Source of the DNA: Bacteroidetes bacterium UBA4416
GTDB taxonomy: Bacteria; Bacteroidota; Bacteroidia; B-17B0; Aurantibacillaceae
DNA length: 64,000 nucleotides
Assembly (NCBI GenBank): GCA_002390745.1
Contig: DGQK01000031.1
Location: forward strand, 18,512 to 82,511
Direction of reading: 5' to 3'
Shown: one piece after another, positions 1 to 8,173 of the stretch
Layout: every line of letters starts with the position of its first letter
How positions within the stretch are numbered: the stretch's first letter is position 1
Position numbers and translations under genes: made by a program
The notes under the pieces: model-generated
Told to the model about the DNA's origin: nothing
Databases searched by the model: none
Seen by the model: the letters and a program-made list of their open reading frames with translations, nothing else

Positions 1-571
1 CCAGGGAATCGCCGTCAGGATCGGTGGCGGCGTGGTTGAACTTGATAGGAACGCCTTTACAGATATAGATCGGCGGACGTAAGGTAAAGCGCGGGCTGCT
101 GTTCACGGCTACCTGGTTCGGTCCCGGTATATGCTCCCAGTACGTTGCACCCACAGCTCCCGGATTCACCAGGTTTAAGATCGTTCCATTGCGGCAACAC
201 CTTTGGTAAGCCACATAATACCCTCCGTTCAATGGCGGAAGATTGGCCGTGGTCACATAGATCGCCTCTTCCACACAAGCCGAGCCAGCAGTGGTAGGCG
301 CACAGGGGCTGTTGTTGGAAGGAGGAACCGTCATAGTACTGGTGATCGGCACATTCATGGTAGTGAACACCGAGCCATCGGCCCGGAAAATCGTCATAAA
401 AGCCGGATTATCGAAAGGAGGAACACCATTGATGCAATCCCGATACACCTTCATGGTGATGCGGTAGTTGTTCCCGCCCAGGTAATCATAGTAAATTTCC
501 CCGCCCACGATGTGGGTAGCCTCTGCAAATCTGAAAGCCAGCAGAAAGAGGAGGAGCCAGTATGTTTTAAT
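1..571 (-). CDS. PKD-type T9SS surface protein, N-terminal part (partial)
   Basis: About 190 codons are visible and the gene runs off the left edge. The N-terminus is a signal peptide (KTYWLLLFLLAFRFAEA) followed by THIVGGE, the same mature start as the 575-residue protein at 20521. The two also share NNYxI, VYRDC, PPFDNPAF, GGYxxxYQRCCRN and a DxDGDSL calcium-type motif. By homology it should be a secreted PKD-domain protein with a T9SS type B C-terminal signal, but that end is not in the window. The frame has no ATG, GTG or TTG between the in-frame TGA at 586-584 and the signal peptide. ATT at 571-569 (followed by KTYW and preceded by AAAGGG) or ATT at 583-581 is the only plausible start. 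It lies 17 nt after the stop of the upstream gene and is probably co-transcribed with it. Confidence 0.75.
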   Translation of the reverse strand, partial: MKTYWLLLFLLAFRFAEATHIVGGEIYYDYLGGNNYRITMKVYRDCINGVPPFDNPAFMTIFRADGSVFTTMNVPITSTMTVPPSNNSPCAPTTAGSACVEEAIYVTTANLPPLNGGYYVAYQRCCRNGTILNLVNPGAVGATYWEHIPGPNQVAVNSSPRFTLRPPIYICKGVPIKFNHAATDPDGDSL

Positions 572-587
572 CCCTTTGATAATTCAG

Positions 588-3107
588 TTAATTAAATAAT
601 TCAAAAAACCCGTTGTACTTTCTGCCGTCCTGAAGGTTCAATACATAGAAGTACGTTCCTGAGCTCATGTCCGGTTTCCAGTCGTTGCGGTAATCGTCGT
701 TTTTATACACCTGCTTGCCCCAGCGGTTGTACACCGAGAGCGCAGAACCCGTGAAGCTTTCCAGTCCGCGGATCCTGAAATAATCATTGACATTATCGTT
801 GTTGGCTGTCACTACATTGGGGACCTGGATATCGCAGGCCGTGATGGTGATGTCCACGGTGATGGAGCTTTGGTGATTGCAAAGGTCGGTGACCGTGATC
901 GTGTAGATGCTGGTTCCGGCCTGCGATGAGGCAACATAATACACGTTGCCCACCGTATCTTTAGGGGCTACTCCCCCGGAAGGAATGGCCCAGGTGATGG
1001 CATAGTTCGGATTGTTACTCACAACGATTACCGGAACCTGCCTTACGGTATCTACACAAAATTTGTAAGGTCCGGTAGGCATGAGCTGAGGCGTGTCGGT
1101 AGTTACTGTAACCGTGTACACTGCTGTATTGCTACAGCTGCCGTTGGCTCCGATTACCGAATAGGTCGCATTGCTTGTTGGAGAAGGGTGGATCGTACTG
1201 CCTGTTTCGCCGGTGCTCCACTGGTAGCTGCCTGCGCCCGTGGCGGTGAGGCTTGCCTGCTGCCCGGCACAGATGACGGAACCGGCAATCCCGATCGCAG
1301 GGATAGGAGTCACATTTACGGGGTAATTGACACTGGCCATGCAAGTGCCTGAGCCCGCGCTTACCTGGTACACCGTGGAGGATGCCGGACTGACCGTAAT
1401 GGAAGAGGTATTCTGGCCCGTGCTCCAGGTATACGAGGCTGCTCCGCTTACGGAAAGCACGGTGCTCTGCCCCTCGCAAATGTTGCTGTTGCCACTTACG
1501 GTAATGCTCGGAGAGGTAATGATGTTGACAGTCGTTACCGTGCTGTGCGTACAGGGGCCGATGGCTCCCGTAACGGTATAGCTTGTGGTAACAGGTGGTG
1601 AAACCGTGATCGGATTGGTGGTAGCGCCCGTACTCCAGGTATAGCTGGAAGCGCCCGTCGCATTTAAGACGACTGCTTCACCGGCGCAGACCGAAACACT
1701 GGCCACGCTGACCGTAGGCGTGACGTTGACCGAAAAAGTTTTGGTAGTGGTCATGTTACAGGCGTCGTTGACGGTAAGCGTGAACACCGTAGTTTCTGTA
1801 AGTGGCCCTACAGTATAGGTAGCAGCGCCGCCATTACCGGGTTGCCAGCTGTAGGCATAGGAAGGAACGCCGCCACTGGCGTGGGCTACCAATACCGGGA
1901 CCTGGTTGCAGAAGGAGCTGTCGCCCTGGCCGATGACAATAGGTGTATAATCTTTGATATAGAGGTTGAAGCTTACCGTGGCAGGCAGGGCGCAGACCGA
2001 TAGCCCCGTGGTGAAGGTGGAAATGCTGAAGCGGATGGTATCAACAGGCTCCGCAACATTATCGTTGAGGGCATAAATGCTGCAGATCTGTACACTGTCC
2101 TGGCCCGCAGCAAAATAAATCTTAGAAGGCCAGGTAAAGGACGGGTTGCTTTGCTGGATGTAATCCGTACCCAGTATGGCATTCCCGCCGATCTGCAAGG
2201 CAAAGGAATCGGCCTGTGCTACGTTGCCATGGCGTACAAAGTACACGCAGTTGGTATTGCAGTCCTCTACCAGCAGCAGGGAATCACTGAAATTAAGGTT
2301 GGTATTGGAAGACGATACGGAGATTGGTGCCGCACTGGTAAAAGAGCCGCCTTCGAGGAATACGCCCGAATCCCACACTTCATCTCCGCCGTCGGCAATG
2401 GCAATCTTGATATGATAGGTTTGCCCGCAGACCACCTTTTCGAGGGCGTACAATGTTTTCGTAAACCCGTCGAATTCCACATTGATGGTATTGCCGTTAT
2501 TATTCCTGAAATAGCTTGTGTTGACCAGGTGGTTTACATTGTCAATGGAAACAGGAATGGTTGTTGACGGCACCAAAGCGATGTTGTGGTTCACATAATT
2601 CGGGCCGGAGGGATTAGGCCCTGTTAAGAAAAAGCCGAAAACATCATTCACACCCGCATTCACAAATTCGGTATACTCTTCAGAAGCAAAGGAATAGCGG
2701 AACTTCACGGAATCGCCCATGGGTACAAAGTCAAATTCAAGGATCGCAGCATCAAAGGTCTGGTTGCCCGAAGCAAGGTCGAGTAAAGGATCTCCCGGGG
2801 TAAAATAAGCAGTGGACGTGGAGCCGGAATTATTCGGTCCCTGGGGGCCATCGGCAGAGCTGGTTAAACCATTTCCCGTACTTAAAAATACGCCGGAAGA
2901 AATGCCAAGGTTGGTGGACGGAGTAGCGCTGAATTGTGTGCGCTGCTTAATGTCTCCTGTAAAGGTAATGTTATTTGCCGTTACGCCCGGGCCCAAAAGC
3001 ACCTGTGTTACCAGCTGGGTGGGTGTCATGGTATTCGATGTCACCAGTTGGGCTTTTACTCCCAGGACCTGAAACATAATAAAGGTGAATAAACAAAAAT
3101 ACCTCAT
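588..3107 (-). CDS. Choice-of-anchor L domain protein with T9SS type B sorting domain
   Basis: An 839-residue secreted protein. Signal peptide at residues 1-19 ending VKAQ. Residues ~25-260 are a choice-of-anchor L domain, recognised by GVFLSTGNG, the ASEEYTEFVN block and DVFGFFLTGP. Residues ~460-710 hold three tandem Ig/PKD-like repeats of about 80 residues, each containing a YTWSTG or YQWSTG core and ending near ITVSP/HPSP. The last ~85 residues match the gliding-motility-associated C-terminal domain (VYNRWGKQVY, SGTYFYVL), which directs export by T9SS. The usual NxFTPNGDGxND entry motif has drifted to NVVTANNDNVND. Likely displayed on or released from the outer membrane as an adhesin-like protein; the ligand is unknown. 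It is followed 17 nt later by another surface-protein gene. Confidence 0.9.
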   Translation of the reverse strand: MRYFCLFTFIMFQVLGVKAQLVTSNTMTPTQLVTQVLLGPGVTANNITFTGDIKQRTQFSATPSTNLGISSGVFLSTGNGLTSSADGPQGPNNSGSTSTAYFTPGDPLLDLASGNQTFDAAILEFDFVPMGDSVKFRYSFASEEYTEFVNAGVNDVFGFFLTGPNPSGPNYVNHNIALVPSTTIPVSIDNVNHLVNTSYFRNNNGNTINVEFDGFTKTLYALEKVVCGQTYHIKIAIADGGDEVWDSGVFLEGGSFTSAAPISVSSSNTNLNFSDSLLLVEDCNTNCVYFVRHGNVAQADSFALQIGGNAILGTDYIQQSNPSFTWPSKIYFAAGQDSVQICSIYALNDNVAEPVDTIRFSISTFTTGLSVCALPATVSFNLYIKDYTPIVIGQGDSSFCNQVPVLVAHASGGVPSYAYSWQPGNGGAATYTVGPLTETTVFTLTVNDACNMTTTKTFSVNVTPTVSVASVSVCAGEAVVLNATGASSYTWSTGATTNPITVSPPVTTSYTVTGAIGPCTHSTVTTVNIITSPSITVSGNSNICEGQSTVLSVSGAASYTWSTGQNTSSITVSPASSTVYQVSAGSGTCMASVNYPVNVTPIPAIGIAGSVICAGQQASLTATGAGSYQWSTGETGSTIHPSPTSNATYSVIGANGSCSNTAVYTVTVTTDTPQLMPTGPYKFCVDTVRQVPVIVVSNNPNYAITWAIPSGGVAPKDTVGNVYYVASSQAGTSIYTITVTDLCNHQSSITVDITITACDIQVPNVVTANNDNVNDYFRIRGLESFTGSALSVYNRWGKQVYKNDDYRNDWKPDMSSGTYFYVLNLQDGRKYNGFFELFN

Positions 3108-3254
3108 GAAACAATTTTAGCTCTATCGAATTTAGAACATTTATCTTTAACGGTTAATAAAATTAAGCAAAAAAAGCCAGCATTATCAGTTTTCCAATCA
3201 CTGAAACCTGCATTTTATATAAAAATAAAGTACTTTAGTCCCGAAAATTCCCAA

Positions 3255-4643
3255 ATGATGGAAAAAACACAGATCCTGGATTACATATCGGCCAATAAAG
3301 ACCGCTTTCTCAACGAACTACTCGAGCTCCTCAAAATCCCTTCCATTAGCGCTGATCCCAAGTACAAGGGAGATGTGCAGAAAACGGCAGAGGCTGTAAA
3401 ACAGCGCCTGGTGGACGCCGGAGCAGACAAGGCAGAGATCTGCCCAACCAAAGGGTTTCCGGTGGTGTATGGCGAAAAGATCATTGATCCGGCAAAGCCG
3501 ACCGTGGTGGTGTACGGGCATTACGATGTGCAGCCGGCCGATCCGCTCAATCTGTGGGACTCTCCGCCCTTTGAGCCGGTGATCAAAAAAACGGACATTC
3601 ATCCTGAGGGCGCTATTTTTGCCCGGGGAGCCTGCGACGACAAAGGCCAGATGTACATGCATGTGAAGGCTTTTGAAACGATGATGAAAACCAATACGCT
3701 GCCATGCAATGTCAAATTCATGATCGAAGGGGAAGAAGAAGTCGGTTCGCCGAGCCTGGGCCCCTGGATCATTGAGAACAAGGAAAGGCTGAAAGGTGAT
3801 ATCATTTTAATTTCCGATACATCCATCATTGCCAACGATACACCGAGTATCGATGCGGGCCTGCGGGGCCTTGCCTATATGGAAGTGGAAGTGGAAGGCC
3901 CGAACCGCGACCTGCACAGCGGGGTGTATGGCGGCGCCGTGGCCAACCCGATCAATATTTTGTGCAGGATGATCGCCTCCTGCCATGATGAAAACAACCA
4001 CATCACCATTCCCGGTTTCTACGACAAGGTACAGGAAGTAAGCAAAGAAGAACGTGCGGAGCTTGACAAAGCGCCTTTCAACTTAAACGATTTCAAAAAA
4101 GATCTGAACATCGAAGAGGAGCGGGGTGAAGCGGGTTACACCACCAACGAAAGAACCGGCATTCGCCCGACGCTGGATGTGAACGGCATCTGGGGCGGCT
4201 ATACCGGCGAAGGTGCCAAAACGGTATTGCCGTCAAAAGCCTTTGCAAAGATCTCCATGCGACTGGTGCCTCATCAGAGCTCGGAAGAGATCAGCAATTT
4301 ATTCAAAACATATTTCGAAAGCATTGCTCCGAAATCCGTGAAAGTAAAAGTAACAGCACACCACGGCGGAGAGCCTGTTGTGGTTCCTATTACATCAAAA
4401 GGCTTTTTAGCAGCCAGCAAAGCCATGGAGGAAACGTATGGCAAGAAGCCGATCCCGACACGCGGAGGCGGCAGTATTCCTATCGTAGCGCTTTTCAAGA
4501 AAGAGCTTGGCCTCGACAGTATTTTATTCGGTTTCGGCCTGGACAGCGATGCACTGCACTCGCCAAATGAGCACTACGGCTTGTTCAATTACTACAAGGG
4601 TATCGAAACGATCCCTCTGTTCTATAAATATTTCACTGCTTAA
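3255..4643 (+). CDS. M20 family dipeptidase
   Basis: A 462-residue metallopeptidase of the M20 dipeptidase (carnosinase/CNDP-like) group, expected to hydrolyse short peptides in the cytoplasm with two metal ions. Metal ligands and catalytic residues are in place: GHYDVQP (His89, catalytic Asp91), GACDDKG (bridging Asp ~128), EGEEEVGS (Glu pair ~161-162), SDTS (Asp188) and ALHSPNE (His435). The insert at ~205-380 is the dimerisation domain. Length is normal for the family, and no signal peptide is seen. Two adjacent ATG codons (3255, 3258) can serve as start. The flavoprotein gene follows on the same strand after 55 bp that contain two dyad symmetries. Confidence 0.93.
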   Translation: MMEKTQILDYISANKDRFLNELLELLKIPSISADPKYKGDVQKTAEAVKQRLVDAGADKAEICPTKGFPVVYGEKIIDPAKPTVVVYGHYDVQPADPLNLWDSPPFEPVIKKTDIHPEGAIFARGACDDKGQMYMHVKAFETMMKTNTLPCNVKFMIEGEEEVGSPSLGPWIIENKERLKGDIILISDTSIIANDTPSIDAGLRGLAYMEVEVEGPNRDLHSGVYGGAVANPINILCRMIASCHDENNHITIPGFYDKVQEVSKEERAELDKAPFNLNDFKKDLNIEEERGEAGYTTNERTGIRPTLDVNGIWGGYTGEGAKTVLPSKAFAKISMRLVPHQSSEEISNLFKTYFESIAPKSVKVKVTAHHGGEPVVVPITSKGFLAASKAMEETYGKKPIPTRGGGSIPIVALFKKELGLDSILFGFGLDSDALHSPNEHYGLFNYYKGIETIPLFYKYFTA

Positions 4644-4644
4644 G

Positions 4645-4687
4645 TTCAGGTAACCTGAAAACCTCCCAAAGCTCCAAACTTTGGGAG
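4645..4687 (+). promoter_or_regulatory. Two adjacent dyad symmetries between dipeptidase and flavoprotein genes
   Basis: Directly after the dipeptidase stop there is a perfect 15-nt palindrome (TTCAGGTAACCTGAA, 4645-4659). Next comes a hairpin with a perfect 9-bp stem, CTCCCAAAG (4663-4671) and CTTTGGGAG (4679-4687), with a 7-nt loop. The hairpin ends 11 nt before the ATG at 4699. No T-run follows, so an intrinsic terminator is not clear. A processing site or attenuation of the downstream gene is possible. Confidence 0.5.
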
Positions 4688-4698
4688 AGTTTACAACA

Positions 4699-5904
4699 AT
4701 GTATAAACCGACCATAGCCATTATCGGAGGCGGCCCGGCGGCCCTGATGCTGGCTTGCAGCCTCGATCCGGAAAAATACAGGGTTTCCATCTATGAAAAA
4801 AATGCGGCCCTGGGGCGCAAGTTCCTGGTGGCCGGGAAAGGAGGCTTCAACCTCACGCATTCGGAAGATGCCGTGCAGTTTGCAGACCGTTATACACCGC
4901 GGTCTTTTATCCATCGATTCCTGGAGGTATTTTCCAATGCGGATTTCCGCGGGTGGCTGAAAAGGATTGGCATTGAAACCTATGTGGGCACCAGCAAGCG
5001 CGTGTTCCCGGTGAAAGGTACCAGGCCCATTGATGTGTTGAAAGCCATCGAAGCCCGCTTGCTGAACAACAAAGTAAGCCTGCATTACCGGCATGAGTGG
5101 AGAGGCTGGCAGGAAAAAGCGCTCTTGTTTGAAAACGAGGGGAAGCGGGTAACACTGAAACCCGACCTCACTGTATTTGCTACCGGTGGCGCCAGCTGGA
5201 AAGTAACCGGCAGCGACGGCAGCTGGATGGATTTCCTCTCCGGGAAGGGAGTCCGCCTCAATCCCTTCTTTCCTTCCAATTGTGCTTACCAGATAGGGTG
5301 GGACAAAGACTTTATAAACAAGTATGCCGGCAGCGCCCTCAAAAATGCGGTGTTCCATTGCGGAACACTCACGCGGAAAGGCGAAGCCATCCTCACAGAC
5401 TTTGGTATTGAAGGCAGCGGTGTGTATCCCTTAAGCGGGGCTGTCCGTAAAGCCCTTTCGGAACACGGCAGTGCCGCGCTCGTTATTGATCTGAAACCGG
5501 ACCTTGACCATCAGGAGCTAAGGTTTCGCCTGGAGAATAAAGGCAGGCTATCGGTCAGGGCAGTCCTCGAAAAAAAGCTGAACCTTACGCCGGTACAGAC
5601 AGAGCTGTTGAAGCGGCATACTACTAAAGATGAATACAACAGCCCGCAACACCTTGCCTATGCTATTAAAAACCTTAAGCTAAGGGTTAGCGGACTTGCA
5701 CCCATTGATGAGGCGATCTCAACAGTTGGCGGCATTGCTGTAGATGAGCTGAGTGCAGATCTTGAATTGAAAAAACTGCCTGGACATTATGCGGTCGGTG
5801 AAATGATCGACTGGGACGCCCCTACCGGGGGCTACCTGTTGCAGGCCTGTTTCAGCATGGGCTATGCGCTGGCGAAGCACCTGAATGCAAAGGCTCCAAA
5901 TTAA
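4699..5904 (+). CDS. HI0933-like FAD-dependent oxidoreductase (TIGR03862-type flavoprotein)
   Basis: A 401-residue flavoprotein of the HI0933/BaiN-like superfamily. An N-terminal dinucleotide-binding motif (IIGGGPAALMLA) is followed by GRKFLVAGKGGFNLTHS, the hallmark of this group. The C-terminus has GGIAVDEL and a TGGYLLQACFSMGYALA block that closes the FAD site. The substrate is not known for this subgroup; reduction of an organic substrate using bound flavin is inferred. Translation could begin at TTG 4681, but that would place the start inside the hairpin 4663-4687. ATG at 4699, which leads straight into the FAD fold, is preferred. Convergent with the prolyl oligopeptidase gene. Confidence 0.88.
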   Translation: MYKPTIAIIGGGPAALMLACSLDPEKYRVSIYEKNAALGRKFLVAGKGGFNLTHSEDAVQFADRYTPRSFIHRFLEVFSNADFRGWLKRIGIETYVGTSKRVFPVKGTRPIDVLKAIEARLLNNKVSLHYRHEWRGWQEKALLFENEGKRVTLKPDLTVFATGGASWKVTGSDGSWMDFLSGKGVRLNPFFPSNCAYQIGWDKDFINKYAGSALKNAVFHCGTLTRKGEAILTDFGIEGSGVYPLSGAVRKALSEHGSAALVIDLKPDLDHQELRFRLENKGRLSVRAVLEKKLNLTPVQTELLKRHTTKDEYNSPQHLAYAIKNLKLRVSGLAPIDEAISTVGGIAVDELSADLELKKLPGHYAVGEMIDWDAPTGGYLLQACFSMGYALAKHLNAKAPN

Positions 5905-5994
5905 CGCGTTCAGGATCCATGGAGAAGAGCACGCTGGTAATTTTCTATTGTCCTCTTACTTGAGTAGCCATCCGTAAAGATTCAAAAGCAAGAG

Positions 5995-8061
5995 CTACAT
6001 CCCTAATTGGTTCATGATATACTCAAACGTAAAGGTCCAGTTTTCGATGGCCTGCCTGGTATTTTGCCCGCTGCCATGCCCGCTGTTATAATCTACGTAC
6101 AGGAGTACGGGGCTTTCCTGTCCCTCGTTATTTTGCAGGGCCGCTACAAATTTCTTGGCATTCATAGGATCCACACGGCTTTCGTTGGCGCCGGTGGTTA
6201 CCAGCATGTTCGGGAGGTTAACGCCTTTGCGGATGTTGTGGTAAGGCGAGTAGCGCAGGAGCCAGCGGAAATCTTCTTCATTTTCGGAAGAGCCGTATTC
6301 GGGGATCCAGTAGCGGGCAATCAAAAATTTGTGGTAGCGGATCATGTCCAGCAGAGGTACCTGGCACACGATGGCCTTATAAAGATCGGGCCGCTGCGTG
6401 GCAACAGCACCCATCAACAGGCCGCCGTTGCTGCCTCCCATGGCTACCAGTTTTTGTGAGTTGGTATATTTGCTGTCAATCAGCCATTCTGCGCAGGCAT
6501 TGAAATCGTCGAAACAGTTTTGCTTTTTGCCCAGCATTCCGTCGCGGTGCCATTGCTCGCCGTATTCATCCCCGCCGCGGATCCCGGCCTGCACCACGAT
6601 GCCGCCGTTATTCAGAAAATGGGAATAGAAGCCGTAATAGTGTACGGAGATGCCGATGTTAAATCCGCCGTATGCCGTGAGCAGCGTAGGGTTGTTGCCA
6701 TCCATCTTAATGCCTTTTTTGTGGATGACGAATACCGGAACCCTGGTGCTGTCTTTGGATTTGTAAAATTTGATTTCTCCAACGATGTTGTCCATGTTGA
6801 TCGGCAGGATGCGTTGGTAATACAACCGCCATTTAAAATCTTTGGCAGAAGCCACATAGGTTTTTGTGGTGGAAGTAAAGGTGCTGAGCGTCACATACAC
6901 GGAATCTTCTTCGGCATCGTAGCTCAGGCCCGACACGTCACCGGCTTCCGGAAGCTCCAGTTTTTTCTCAAATTTTCCGTTAAGGTCGTACAGAAGCAAC
7001 GAGCTGATGATGTCTTTTTTCTCCTGCACAATGATGTGTGTATTGGTCACACTGTAATCCTGCTTCACATTTTCGTTCTCTGGGATGAGGTCTTTCCAGT
7101 TTGCAAAATCCGGATTGTCCACGCTGCCCGTCATCAGCCTGTAGTTCGGCGCATGATCGTTGGTAAGGACATAAAACGTATTGCCTTTGGCAAAAGGATA
7201 AGCACTGTGTTTATCGCTTTTGTAGATCTGCCGGCCTTCTCCGGCAGTACCGGTTTTTTTGATGTGCAGGGAGTTGGCGTAAAAATCACTTTCGCCGGAG
7301 AAAGTCACATCGCTGTAGCGGTTATCGTAAATGAAAAAGCTGTTCTTCGCATCCTTCGTCGTCCCGATCACTTTGGCTTTGCTGAAAGGTTCCCCGATCT
7401 TCCAGTAGTAGGTTTTCAGAGGCCTCTGCTTGTCGATGTCTTCTTTCGTGCGGATTGTTACATAGCCATGCTGCTGGTCTTTGGTAAAGGAAAATCCAAA
7501 CACGTTTTCCAGGGGCTTATGCAGTATTTTTCCGTTTTTGGTATCGATGATGTAGAGGGTGGAGATCTCTCCGCCGCCCGTTTGGGCGGTAATGGCAGCC
7601 ATTTCACCATTATAGGTATACTGCGTTCCCGAGGTCGAGGTATTGCCCGAAGGATCAATGGCCACAGGATCCCAGATCAGCTTTTTCTCCGTTCCCAGGA
7701 TCGTGTACAATTTGTATTGCTTGTCGCCTTTGCGCTTTACCGTCTGGAACACCCGTTTGGCATGCTTATCCAAAGGGCCCTCATAATCCATGTCGAGGTA
7801 TTCCTCCACGCTCTTTTTCAGATCCGGATGCGATTTCTGGGTTTTCCTGAGATAGTCGAGGGTGAAGTCGTGCTGCTGCTTCGTCCAGGCTTCCACCCTG
7901 GGGTCTTTGGCATCTTCGAGCCAGCGGTAATCGTCTGTCAGTAATACATGGTGAAGCGTATCCCTCACCGGGATGGCTGTTGTGGCAGGATACTGAGGTT
8001 TGGTCTGGCTCACGGCGATGGTGGTTAGGGATGTTAAGATGGCAGTACTGATCTTATTCAT
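5995..8061 (-). CDS. Prolyl oligopeptidase family serine peptidase (S9A)
   Basis: A 688-residue prolyl oligopeptidase, cleaving short peptides after proline. The N-terminus (TAILTSLTTIAVSQ) looks like a signal peptide, so a periplasmic location is likely. The opening DYRWLED and DPRVEAWTKQQ segment is typical of S9A. A seven-bladed propeller spans ~75-430 and the alpha/beta-hydrolase domain ~435-688. The catalytic triad can be placed at Ser544 (GGSNGG), Asp631 (ESRVDPMNA) and His662 (NSGHGSG). Length fits the family (~690-720). It is transcribed after asnS but has its own promoter-like element at 8087-8117 behind the asnS terminator, so it is probably expressed independently. Confidence 0.95.
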   Translation of the reverse strand: MNKISTAILTSLTTIAVSQTKPQYPATTAIPVRDTLHHVLLTDDYRWLEDAKDPRVEAWTKQQHDFTLDYLRKTQKSHPDLKKSVEEYLDMDYEGPLDKHAKRVFQTVKRKGDKQYKLYTILGTEKKLIWDPVAIDPSGNTSTSGTQYTYNGEMAAITAQTGGGEISTLYIIDTKNGKILHKPLENVFGFSFTKDQQHGYVTIRTKEDIDKQRPLKTYYWKIGEPFSKAKVIGTTKDAKNSFFIYDNRYSDVTFSGESDFYANSLHIKKTGTAGEGRQIYKSDKHSAYPFAKGNTFYVLTNDHAPNYRLMTGSVDNPDFANWKDLIPENENVKQDYSVTNTHIIVQEKKDIISSLLLYDLNGKFEKKLELPEAGDVSGLSYDAEEDSVYVTLSTFTSTTKTYVASAKDFKWRLYYQRILPINMDNIVGEIKFYKSKDSTRVPVFVIHKKGIKMDGNNPTLLTAYGGFNIGISVHYYGFYSHFLNNGGIVVQAGIRGGDEYGEQWHRDGMLGKKQNCFDDFNACAEWLIDSKYTNSQKLVAMGGSNGGLLMGAVATQRPDLYKAIVCQVPLLDMIRYHKFLIARYWIPEYGSSENEEDFRWLLRYSPYHNIRKGVNLPNMLVTTGANESRVDPMNAKKFVAALQNNEGQESPVLLYVDYNSGHGSGQNTRQAIENWTFTFEYIMNQLGM

Positions 8062-8086
8062 ACATGAAATGGTTTGGGTAGTATAG

Positions 8087-8117
8087 CAAAACTAAAAAAC
8101 ATCTGCCAACTCTTCAA
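8087..8117 (-). promoter_or_regulatory. Promoter of the prolyl oligopeptidase gene
   Basis: On the minus strand TTG (8117-8115), exactly 20 nt, then TAGTTTTG (8094-8087), matching the Bacteroidota -33/-7 promoter (TTTG, N19-20, TAnnTTTG). The box ends 25 nt before the ATG at 8061. The -33 element lies inside the loop of the asnS terminator hairpin. Confidence 0.7.
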
Positions 8118-8143
8118 AAAAAAGCGGAAGAGAGGCAGATGTT
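8090..8143 (-). terminator. Intrinsic terminator of asnS
   Basis: On the minus strand a 10-bp outer stem (AACATCTGCC 8098-8107 pairs with GGCAGATGTT 8134-8143) and an inner 6-bp stem (8110-8115 with 8127-8132) are followed by a T-run (GTTTTTTAGT). It stands 31 bp after the asnS stop codon. Confidence 0.85.
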
Positions 8144-8173
8144 GTAAAGGAACGGAACAAATAACGGATCGTC

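Noticed and set aside
1132..1880. CRISPR-like or DNA-level tandem repeats
   Set aside because: The periodicity reflects Ig/PKD-like protein repeats in the surface-protein gene; there are no short identical repeats with unique spacers.
6520..7944. A 474-codon open frame on the plus strand
   Set aside because: It is exactly antisense to the prolyl oligopeptidase gene, whose triad and propeller are intact. The antisense product has no domain or sensible composition.
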